Part shown: positions 1 through 5,445 of the stretch, piece after piece
Layout of the letters: each line of letters starts with the position of its first letter
Numbering within the stretch: the first letter of the stretch is position 1
Assembly (NCBI GenBank): GCA_030672605.1
Contig: DAOVGE010000116.1
Location: 1-5,445, forward strand
Reading direction: 5' to 3'
Source of the DNA: Methanosarcinales archaeon
GTDB lineage: Archaea; Halobacteriota; Methanosarcinia; Methanosarcinales; Methanogasteraceae
Length of the DNA: 5,445 bases
The notes under the pieces: generated by a model
What the model saw: only the letters and a program-made list of their open reading frames with translations
Database searches by the model: none
Told to the model about the DNA's origin: nothing
Program-made: the position numbers and the translations under genes

Positions 1-419
1 TATTTGTGAAACACGCCGTATTCAGCACGCCGCTTATCGATTATCTATTGAGGACGGGGTGACAAAAAAAGGAACAAAAATGACAAGGTTTTGGGATGTG
101 GAACTCACCCGAATATGGGGAGTTTTCATCACCCCAGGCTAATGCCAATGGTTCGCTTTCACTTGCATTCTGCAGTGTGAATGGCATCGACTCCGACAAC
201 CGAGAAGATGAACTGTGCGAGACCGATACGTCCGCAAACCACATGCGCGCCGACGGTTTCTTGCAAGGGCACTGGTACCACACAAAAACGGTTGATCGTT
301 GCAAGAGTGTCATAAAAATGATATTCTGCCGTATCGATGTGTTTTGTTCACTTTATTATGCATATCTATATTTTTTTATCATTGGCATTTTGGCACATTG
401 TGCAGTCAATTACAGTTTT

Positions 420-437
420 TTTGTTCTTTTATGAACA
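420..437. repeat. Dyad TTTGTTCT...GAACA, variant spacing
   Basis: TGTTC at 422-426 and GAACA at 433-437 form an inverted repeat with a 6-base centre. The flanks (T-run before, TAA after) match the dyad at 1027-1046 closely, but the centre is two bases shorter than in the two dyads near gpmI. It lies in an AT-rich patch. It may be a diverged or differently spaced copy of the same element, or a chance match in T-rich DNA. No role is shown by the sequence. Confidence 0.4.
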
Positions 438-993
438 TAACAACACATGCATTAACAATCGAGACAAATAAAGAATGGCATCAGTTGGGACTTGTATGTG
501 CGCTGCCGATCTCCGGAATTGTGGTTTGCGATGACAATGTGCTAAGTAGATCATCACTGTTGCTAAACCGCGCGCTAACTTTGCTGTGATTCACATTGGG
601 GCTATGTTCAACCGACTGGTGGCAAAAGATCCTGCGAATCGCGGCGTAGCTGTCTACAGCGTCTGTGGAATCGGTGCGGGATCTGAAGACGTGTGAATGC
701 AAATCCACACACGCGAAACAATCGATTGAGATCACACGACCATGACAGACTCCCCGGCGATCTCCCAATTTCAGCGCGCCCAATCGCGAGTCAAAGGAGT
801 CTTCTTTCAGCGTGCCGCATAGGCTGATCAGAAACCCCCCAACTCTTGTTCAGAGCAGCCACTTCCACAGTGGCACAAAGCTAATCGTTTTGCCATTTAT
901 AGTCTCTTCGCAATCATAATCCCCGGTTATAATGAGACCCCCAGACTAAACTCATCAATCACCCCCAACAGCGATTCAATCCCCCCTATCTCG

Positions 994-1015
994 TTTGTTC
1001 TGTTAGCAGAACAAA
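994..1015. repeat. Perfect 9-bp inverted repeat, copy 1 of tandem dyad
   Basis: TTTGTTCTG (994-1002) and CAGAACAAA (1007-1015) are perfect reverse complements around the 4-base centre TTAG. As DNA this is a typical size for the operator of a dimeric regulator. As RNA on the minus strand it would be a 9-bp hairpin with a 4-base loop, about 50 bases past the gpmI stop. Positions 994-1013 match the second dyad at 1027-1046 in 16 of 20 bases, with all differences in the centre. No long U-tract follows it on either strand, so a bacterial-type terminator is not supported. Confidence 0.65.
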
Positions 1016-1026
1016 TTCAAATAGTT

Positions 1027-1046
1027 TTTGTTCTGTGTATAGAACA
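1027..1046. repeat. Inverted repeat TGTTCT-N6-AGAACA, copy 2 of tandem dyad
   Basis: TGTTCT (1029-1034) and AGAACA (1041-1046) are separated by six bases, exactly as in copy 1 (996-1001 and 1008-1013). The centres of the two dyads lie 33 bp apart, close to three helical turns, so two bound dimers would sit on the same face of the DNA. This copy ends 20 bases before the gpmI stop codon. It could belong to the 3' untranslated region of the gpmI transcript, or be an operator for an unseen promoter or small gene to the left. Confidence 0.6.
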
Positions 1047-1066
1047 TAATACCAACCACCACCCAA

Positions 1067-2551
1067 CTACACAATAACCGACTCACCCGTCATCTCTGCC
1101 GGCTTCGGCAACCCGAGCAGCTCAAGTATCGTTGGCGCAATGTCAGCGAGTTTTCCGTCCCGAACGCCTGTCACCCGACTATCAACCATCACAAGCGGCA
1201 CAGGGTTTGTGGTGTGTGCGGTATGCGGCGTCCCGTCCTCATCAACCATCTCCTCCGCGTTGCCATGGTCCGCAGTTATGATTGCAGACTCGCCAACCAT
1301 TTTTACAGAATCGATGACTCTGGCAACGCATGTGTCAACCGTCTCCACAGCCGTTACAGCAGCATCGAAGATGCCTGTGTGCCCGACCATGTCGCAGTTC
1401 GCATAGTTCAGGATGATTACATCGTAGTCGTGCGACTCAATCCGCTCGACCACAGCGTCGGTTACCTTATGAGCACTCATCTCGGGCAACAGATCGTACG
1501 TTGCAACCTTCGGAGATGGTATCAGGCAGCGGTCCTCTCCATGGTTCGGCGTCTCAACGCCGCCATTGAAGAAGAAGGTGACATGCGCATACTTCTCGGT
1601 CTCTGCGATGCGCAACTGCCGCAATCCCGCGCTCGATAGGACTTCTCCGAGTGTGTTTGTGATCTCTTCCGGCGCATACGCAACATCCGCATCGATCGTC
1701 GCGTCGTATTCGGTCATGCACGCAAAATGGAGGTTACGTAGTCTCTGGCGGTTGAAATGATCAAAATCCGGATCCACGAATGCACGTGTGATCTCTCTGG
1801 CACGATCCGGTCTGAAGTTGAAGAAGATGATCGAATCGTTGTCAGATATCGGAACAGATCCCTTAACGACTGTTGGCAGCACGAACTCGTCATTCTCGCC
1901 GCGATCATACGCATTTCGAACGGCGTCAGCCGCACTCTCTGCGGATTCACCTTCGCCTGAAACAAGGGCGCGGTACGCCTTCTCCACTCGCTCCCAGCGG
2001 TTATCACGGTCCATTGCGTAATATCTACCAGAAACAGTGCCTATCTGCAATCCCGCGTATCCATCAACTTTGTTCACGTATTCGAGTGCGCTCCTAGGAG
2101 GAACATCTCTCCCGTCAAGGAATGCGTGCACCTCTGTTCTGACATTGTTCTCTGACGCAAGTTCCATTAAGGCGAGAAGATGCGTGAGATGGCTATGTAC
2201 GCCCCCGTCTGAGACAAGCCCCATCAGATGCAGGCAGGAATCATTCGTCTTCACATGTTCAATTGCCTTTGCGAGAATCGGGTTTTTGAAGAACGTCTTA
2301 TCAGATATCGCCAGGTTTATGCGACTTAGATCTTGATACACGACTCTTCCAGAACCGATGTTCAGATGCCCGACCTCGGAGTTGCCCATCTGCCCGTCCG
2401 GAAGCCCGACCGCCTCTCCTGACGCCACCAGCGTGCATGTCGGGTATCGCTTGCGAAGTGCATCGAGATTGGGCGTAGCAGCGTGTGCGATTGCGTTGCC
2501 GCTGTCGGATTCGCTCAGCCCGAATCCGTCAAGGATCATTAATATTAACAT
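1067..2551 (-). CDS. gpmI: 2,3-bisphosphoglycerate-independent phosphoglycerate mutase
   Basis: Cytosolic enzyme of the alkaline phosphatase superfamily that interconverts 3- and 2-phosphoglycerate in glycolysis and gluconeogenesis through a phosphoserine intermediate, using Mn2+ or a similar metal. Numbered from the start chosen here (494 residues, close to the usual 500-515), the catalytic set is complete: D8 in ILDGFG, the phosphorylated S58 in MGNSEVGH, H119 in DGGVHSH, R176 and R182 in GRYYAMDRDNR, R247 and R250 in FRPDR, K320 in TEKYAH, D387 and H391 in CDMVGH, D428 and H429 in ADHGNAE, and H446 in PHTAH. The frame is open up to ATG 2587, with further ATGs at 2569, 2563 and 2539. I chose 2551 because family members begin only a few residues before ILDGFG and because this ATG follows the DUF373 stop after one base (TGAAATG). 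A GGAG lies at 2567-2564, 12 bases upstream, which is rather far. It is the last gene of the cluster. No frameshift or missing residue is seen. Confidence 0.96.
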   Translation of the reverse strand: MLILMILDGFGLSESDSGNAIAHAATPNLDALRKRYPTCTLVASGEAVGLPDGQMGNSEVGHLNIGSGRVVYQDLSRINLAISDKTFFKNPILAKAIEHVKTNDSCLHLMGLVSDGGVHSHLTHLLALMELASENNVRTEVHAFLDGRDVPPRSALEYVNKVDGYAGLQIGTVSGRYYAMDRDNRWERVEKAYRALVSGEGESAESAADAVRNAYDRGENDEFVLPTVVKGSVPISDNDSIIFFNFRPDRAREITRAFVDPDFDHFNRQRLRNLHFACMTEYDATIDADVAYAPEEITNTLGEVLSSAGLRQLRIAETEKYAHVTFFFNGGVETPNHGEDRCLIPSPKVATYDLLPEMSAHKVTDAVVERIESHDYDVIILNYANCDMVGHTGIFDAAVTAVETVDTCVARVIDSVKMVGESAIITADHGNAEEMVDEDGTPHTAHTTNPVPLVMVDSRVTGVRDGKLADIAPTILELLGLPKPAEMTGESVIV

Positions 2552-2552
2552 T

Positions 2553-3626
2553 TCATACAACATCTCCATAGCTTCTCGTTGCAGCATATATCCCGGTGAG
2601 TGCGATTATAACGGCGCCCCCTATTGAGACTATGAGGTACTGGATGCCATAATTCTGCTGATACTCAGTGGTTGCTATGATGTATGCGCTTGCGCTCCAC
2701 AGGAGAATCCCGACCGCAACAACAAAGAACGGAAACGCCCATGCCCGCCCGATTGTCTTTCGCTCAAGGCGCAGGTCGATTATCTTCCCGAAACCGATGA
2801 ACAGTCCGGAAGCCACATACCACCAGACCGACGCCTGTGCGAAGATCATCGATAATATGATATATCCCGGGAATATATCACCTGCGATACCTTCCCAGCA
2901 GGCATTTGCCCCTTGAATCGTTGCGATGATCCCGATTATGATCGCTGCGAGGTATGTGACAAAACTGATTCTCCCGCGGTGCAGCGACTCGGTTGCGCTT
3001 TCACTGTGCCTGGCTATGGACTCTCCGATCCCGAAACCATAATAGAGCAGATATGCCCCGACAACGCCGAGAATGGCTCCAACAGCGATCTCCGGACGGT
3101 TTATCAGGGATAACGCCGCATAAGTGATACAGGCGAGACCTATCGGGATAAATAGCGCACCCCTGATCTTCGGATCGCTGATGAACTCTTTGAGAAGATA
3201 GTACGTGCTCTCTATGCTCTCGCTCTGTTTGATCCGTATTCGCTTTACCGAATTCACCTTCATCCTCGATTCTATGATTGGCAAGACCGACTCATCCTCT
3301 GCACCATCCGAGACAAGAACCACGCCCTCAAACCCGTGCTTGTCGAGGAGATCGTCCATCTGCGAGGCGATCTTGCTATCGGATATGACTCCGACATTGC
3401 GGTCCCCGGCAATGCTTACGATCTCGGTGTCCACGCCTGCCGCAATCAGGCGGTCATACTCCTCGATTCCGCCGAAGATCGTGTTTGTGTCTGAATCTTC
3501 GGGGTCTGCTATCGCAAGCTTCGTTGCCGCCTCGATATTCGCAGCTCTACCGATAACCGGACTGCTGACCTTAGCCTTCCGTCCGATGTCGTCATCCCGA
3601 TCCAGACACAACACGAGAGTCTTCAT
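2553..3626 (-). CDS. DUF373 family membrane protein
   Basis: Protein of 357 residues that I assign to the archaeal DUF373 family (Pfam PF04123, from memory), of unknown function. The N-terminal 150 residues look soluble and carry the conserved-looking stretches LCLDRDDDIG (7-16), a PEDSD segment (42-46) followed by IFGGIEEYD, AGDRNVGVISD (73-83), VSDGAEDESVLPIIESR (105-121) and VKRIRIKQS (127-135). The acidic clusters might bind metal or nucleotide, but that is inference. The C-terminal half has about six hydrophobic segments near residues 157-175, 179-200, 221-239, 252-277, 294-315 and 328-347, with basic loops, so it is an integral membrane protein. The segments at 252-277 contain WWY. Its start lies 3 bases after the stop of the coiled-coil gene and its stop 1 base before gpmI. 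There is no clear Shine-Dalgarno sequence, so translation is probably coupled to the upstream gene. Confidence 0.88.
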   Translation of the reverse strand: MKTLVLCLDRDDDIGRKAKVSSPVIGRAANIEAATKLAIADPEDSDTNTIFGGIEEYDRLIAAGVDTEIVSIAGDRNVGVISDSKIASQMDDLLDKHGFEGVVLVSDGAEDESVLPIIESRMKVNSVKRIRIKQSESIESTYYLLKEFISDPKIRGALFIPIGLACITYAALSLINRPEIAVGAILGVVGAYLLYYGFGIGESIARHSESATESLHRGRISFVTYLAAIIIGIIATIQGANACWEGIAGDIFPGYIILSMIFAQASVWWYVASGLFIGFGKIIDLRLERKTIGRAWAFPFFVVAVGILLWSASAYIIATTEYQQNYGIQYLIVSIGGAVIIALTGIYAATRSYGDVV

Positions 3627-3629
3627 GAA

Positions 3630-4487
3630 TCACAGCAGATCAGACCGTTGAAGTAGCATCAAATCCTCGGTACTGATCTTCTCCCCATGTCTAAAGAGAT
3701 TATATATCTCCTCGGCTTCCTGTCTAACCTTCAATCGTTCCACTTTCCGCTTATCCTCCCTACCTTTCCGCATAATGCTATGAATCGTCTTATCCAGTTC
3801 ACGAATCTCCTTCTGAGTCTTGATGAAGAGATGATGTTGACGATCCGCTTCATCCTGAATCTTTACGAATTTCTTATGAACGCGATCCGATTTGCTTCTG
3901 ATGCCCTCTCCTTCCTTGAAGACCTTGATCATCTTGTCATGATACTCCTGCGCCAGATCTGCATACTCCGTAACTTTATCGTGGTGTTTGGACGCTTCTT
4001 CGCGCAGCGTATCCAGTTCCTCGAGTGCCGATTTGAGTTCTGAATTTTTCTCGATCTCTTGCATCTTTGATTTGTATTCACTGACTATTGAAGCGATCGT
4101 GGTGACAAGATCCCTCTCCTTCTCCGGAGATAATACCTGCGTTTGTTGTTTGAATTCAAGGCCGTCGATCTCTTTTTTGAGTTCGGATACCGATGGCCCG
4201 GTGAGATTACAGTTTTTCTTGATTGTATCAATACGCGTATTGATTTCGTTAATCTTCTTGTTGTACGTGTCCCGATCAACCTTGCAGTCACTTACCTTCC
4301 TGTTGTGCTCATCCCGTTCATGCTTGTAGTGCTGTGCCTCATCCATCAACGCTCTTGACGTTCTGTTCAGTTCGTTGCGCTGTGTAGACCACTTACTTGC
4401 ATCGGTATTCAATTCATTGCGCTTGTCACGATATTCCTCAAGTTCCTTTTTAAGTATCGCTCTCTTATCCTGTAATTCCTTCAGCAT
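3630..4487 (-). CDS. Archaeal coiled-coil protein of unknown function
   Basis: Protein of 285 residues, almost wholly helical and highly charged, with no signal peptide or membrane segment. It resembles the uncharacterised archaeal coiled-coil proteins grouped, as I recall, in COG1340; that link is tentative. Residues 1-92 form a first coil with an R(N/D)xxN motif at residues 23, 37, 58 and 72, that is at intervals of 14, 21 and 14, always multiples of the heptad. A break with Gly-Pro (97-98) and Ser-Pro (120-121) spans about 92-125. A second long coil runs from about 126 to 260. The C-terminal tail (LFRHGEKISTEDLMLLQ, 264-280) is less coil-like and may be a short binding motif. The start is supported by GGAGG at 4503-4499 and by an in-frame TAA directly before the ATG. 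Downstream, DUF373 begins after 3 bases, which suggests the two proteins act together, perhaps with this one as a cytosolic partner of the membrane protein. No enzyme motif is visible. Confidence 0.88.
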   Translation of the reverse strand: MLKELQDKRAILKKELEEYRDKRNELNTDASKWSTQRNELNRTSRALMDEAQHYKHERDEHNRKVSDCKVDRDTYNKKINEINTRIDTIKKNCNLTGPSVSELKKEIDGLEFKQQTQVLSPEKERDLVTTIASIVSEYKSKMQEIEKNSELKSALEELDTLREEASKHHDKVTEYADLAQEYHDKMIKVFKEGEGIRSKSDRVHKKFVKIQDEADRQHHLFIKTQKEIRELDKTIHSIMRKGREDKRKVERLKVRQEAEEIYNLFRHGEKISTEDLMLLQRSDLL

Positions 4488-4498
4488 TTACTTGATGT

Positions 4499-4503
4499 CC
4501 TCC
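4499..4503 (-). promoter_or_regulatory. Shine-Dalgarno GGAGG for the coiled-coil gene
   Basis: GGAGG within AAAAGGAGGAC on the minus strand lies 11 bases before the ATG at 4487. It is the only strong Shine-Dalgarno sequence seen in the cluster and fixes the coiled-coil start. It also lies inside an 8-codon reading frame (ATG at 4514, TAA at 4490-4488) that ends directly at the gene's ATG. Confidence 0.65.
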
Positions 4504-4558
4504 TTTTCCAGCATTTTTGCTGACAATGTGTTCGTCTGCGATACGCTCCGCAGTTCAC

Positions 4559-5194
4559 CTACCTCCGTATACCTTGAATGATTGGGATGATCGCTCTTAA
4601 GTCTTTTCGGTCAACCGTCACGTCTGCATGCCCTCTCAGAATCGGCTTTGCATTGAATGCAATCGAGTATCCTGCGTTCTCGAAGAGATAGATATCGTTT
4701 GCACCATCGCCGATCGCAACGCACTCCTGCGGATCGATTCCGCACCGGTGAGTGAGGTCTTTAAGCATGCGGGCTTTTGAGTCGCATTCTGTCAAATCGC
4801 CAATAACCTCTCCTGTGAGCGTTCCATTGTTCGTGGCAAGATCGTTGGCGATTACATAATCGATACCGAGCATCTCGCCGACACGTCGTGCAGAGATCAT
4901 GAAACCGCACGTGATCATGGCAGTTTTGTATCCCATCTGCTTGACGGAATCCACCAGTTCTCGTGCGCCCGGCATCAGCGGGAGGCTCTCGCAAGCGTGC
5001 ATGACACGTATGGTGCTAAGCCCCTTCAAGAGACTCACACGCTCGCGGAGTGCCTCGCCGTAATCGAGTTCTCCGTTCATGGCACGCTCGGTGATCTCTG
5101 CAACTTCCTCACCAACGCCAGCCACCGCTGCAAGTTCATCAATGGTCTCGGCATCTAAGAGCGTACTATCCATATCAAAAACGATCATCTTCAT
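4559..5194 (-). CDS. serB: Phosphoserine phosphatase
   Basis: HAD-superfamily hydrolase that removes phosphate from L-phosphoserine, the last step of serine synthesis from 3-phosphoglycerate; cytosolic and Mg2+-dependent. The length of 211 residues equals the Methanocaldococcus jannaschii enzyme. Motif I is DMDST (nucleophile D7, acid-base D9). The cap domain carries E16 and R52, matching the serine-binding Glu and Arg of that enzyme, with RVSLLKGL conserved. Motif III is K140 (DSKARML). Motif IV is GDGANDI with D163, N166 and D167. FNAKPILRGHADV follows as in the family. Motif II is unusual: the expected S-G-G is T95-C96-G97. Thr is accepted at the first position in HAD enzymes, but Cys at the second is not what I expect in this family. 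Start: ATG four codons before FDMDST; a second ATG lies two codons later. No Shine-Dalgarno is visible; a TATA-like box suggests a nearly leaderless transcript. The 71-base gap to the coiled-coil gene has no obvious terminator. Confidence 0.95.
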   Translation of the reverse strand: MKMIVFDMDSTLLDAETIDELAAVAGVGEEVAEITERAMNGELDYGEALRERVSLLKGLSTIRVMHACESLPLMPGARELVDSVKQMGYKTAMITCGFMISARRVGEMLGIDYVIANDLATNNGTLTGEVIGDLTECDSKARMLKDLTHRCGIDPQECVAIGDGANDIYLFENAGYSIAFNAKPILRGHADVTVDRKDLRAIIPIIQGIRR

Positions 5195-5221
5195 TGTGGT
5201 ATTACAGAGTTAGATGTGCTG

Positions 5222-5230
5222 ATACTTAAA
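5222..5230 (-). promoter_or_regulatory. Possible archaeal TATA box upstream of serB
   Basis: TTTAAGTAT on the minus strand resembles an archaeal TATA box and follows a purine-rich stretch (GAAGA) that could serve as a BRE. Its centre is about 32 bases before the serB ATG, which would place transcription start only a few bases ahead of that codon and fits the lack of a Shine-Dalgarno sequence. It lies just past the stop of the preceding gene, so it would split that gene from the serB unit. The 39-base spacer is short, so read-through is equally possible. Confidence 0.4.
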
Positions 5231-5233
5231 TCT

Positions 5234-5445
5234 TCATGGATTATGCACAACATCAGCGCCTCTGTTTCTGGCATGAACAATCACACATCTGCCACCGATC
5301 GTACGGTCCAGAAACTCAGTTGCCGCGTGTATGGCATCTGCGACGTCCTCGCGATCATCGGTAATGCCATAGACAACAGGTCCGAACGAACTCATCCCGC
5401 CGCCACATGTCACATCCTGCATAAGTTCAATGAGTTTTAAAATAT
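5234..5445 (-). CDS. Beta-RFA-P synthase, C-terminal part (5' truncated by window)
   Basis: The reading frame is open to the window edge and ends at TGA 5236-5234, so only about the last 70 residues are seen. The segment TCGGGMSSFGPVVYGI is the C-terminal Gly-rich motif of a GHMP-fold protein, in the SSFGP form that I associate with beta-ribofuranosylaminobenzene 5'-phosphate synthase. The tail ARNRGADVV also fits that family. This enzyme condenses phosphoribosyl pyrophosphate with a hydroxy- or aminobenzoate, releasing CO2 and pyrophosphate, as the first committed step to the tetrahydromethanopterin pterin cofactor. An ATG at 5422 lies inside the conserved region and is not the true start. 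The neighbour serB begins 39 bases downstream. Another GHMP-family protein cannot be fully excluded because the N-terminal part is missing. Confidence 0.78.
   Translation of the reverse strand, partial: ILKLIELMQDVTCGGGMSSFGPVVYGITDDREDVADAIHAATEFLDRTIGGRCVIVHARNRGADVVHNP

Larger units (their letters stand above)
1..1066. other. Gene-poor region with no identifiable gene
   Basis: I see no gene here that I can name. Several ORFs of 90-112 codons exist on both strands (for example plus 96-434, minus 41-313 and minus 481-783), but they overlap one another. The two minus-strand ORFs are rich in Ser, Cys and His and poor in Lys and Glu, and the plus-strand ORF runs into an AT-rich patch. None resembles a family I recognise. 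A plus-strand frame is open from position 2 to a TAA at 140-142 and could be the last 46 codons of a gene entering from the left; it has a reasonable amino-acid mix but cannot be confirmed. Positions about 300-480 are AT-rich. Small dyads occur at 393-403 (GCACATTGTGC), 649-660, 690-713 and 859-873. C-tracts cluster at 921-986. Two strong dyads flank the gpmI end. No tRNA-like fold or transposase motif was found. Confidence 0.6.

Noticed and set aside
41..313. Minus-strand ORF of 90 codons
   Set aside because: It is rich in Ser, Cys, Phe and His with few Lys, as expected from an antisense or random frame. No motif is recognised.
96..434. Plus-strand ORF of 112 codons with a hydrophobic C-terminal tail
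   Set aside because: The hydrophobic tail comes from the AT-rich patch at 320-430. The frame overlaps another ORF on the opposite strand, no ribosome binding site is evident, and no family is recognised.
481..557. Possible C/D box RNA on the minus strand (GTGATGA ... CTGA)
   Set aside because: No terminal stem pairs the ends, and I see no internal C' and D' boxes. The two boxes alone are too short to be significant.
555..695. Plus-strand frame of about 46 codons (557-697) with Ala/Val/Gly-rich, protein-like content
   Set aside because: It is bounded by stops on both sides, has only an internal ATG at 604, and matches no family I know. Not enough to call a pseudogene.
859..880. CCACT-N5-AGTGG followed by CACAAAG as a possible origin recognition box
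   Set aside because: It lacks the G-rich part of archaeal ORB motifs at the expected distance, no second copy is seen, and no cdc6/orc gene is present.
907..960. Plus-strand reading with IIIPGYNE, like the N-terminus of a family 2 glycosyltransferase
   Set aside because: The frame has no start codon nearby, the residues after it do not continue the family pattern (no DDGS-type motif), and the match is only eight residues long. It is probably chance.
994..1015. Perfect hairpin as an intrinsic terminator
   Set aside because: No U-tract follows the stem on either strand, and archaeal termination usually relies on U-runs without a required hairpin.

Overview
The window looks like a chromosomal segment from a euryarchaeal genome that makes tetrahydromethanopterin: a methanogen or a relative such as an anaerobic methane or alkane oxidiser. 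Three things point there. The right edge carries the C-terminus of a beta-RFA-P synthase-like protein, the first committed enzyme of methanopterin synthesis. DUF373 membrane proteins are, as far as I know, archaeal. The phosphoserine phosphatase resembles the Methanocaldococcus enzyme almost residue for residue around the active site. Base composition is near 50% G+C by eye. I cannot name the genus.

Layout: every gene I can support lies on the minus strand, so transcription runs from right to left. In transcription order they are the beta-RFA-P synthase 3' part (5445-5234, truncated by the window), serB (5194-4559), a long coiled-coil protein (4487-3630), a DUF373 protein with a soluble N-terminal half and about six membrane segments (3626-2553), and 2,3-bisphosphoglycerate-independent phosphoglycerate mutase (2551-1067). 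The last three are packed with gaps of 3 and 1 bases, which indicates one transcript with coupled translation. A TATA-like box just after the beta-RFA-P synthase stop may start a new transcript at serB, giving a unit serB / coiled coil / DUF373 / gpmI.

Metabolically, GpmI and SerB both bear on 3-phosphoglycerate. GpmI interconverts it with 2-phosphoglycerate, and SerB completes serine synthesis from it. The two uncharacterised proteins between them are co-encoded with this branch point, but their function is unknown.

Positions 1-1066 hold no gene I can name. This stretch has an AT-rich patch (about 300-480), several short ORFs with unconvincing composition, C-tracts (G-tracts on minus), and, just beyond gpmI, two near-identical dyads of the form TGTTCT-N6-AGAACA set 33 bp apart, with a related dyad near 420-440. 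I found no tRNA, rRNA, CRISPR array or intact mobile element. The strongest leads are the tandem dyads, the unusual Thr-Cys-Gly motif II of SerB, the heptad-phased Arg-Asn/Asp-x-x-Asn motif in the coiled-coil protein, and the co-encoding of the two unknown proteins with serB and gpmI.
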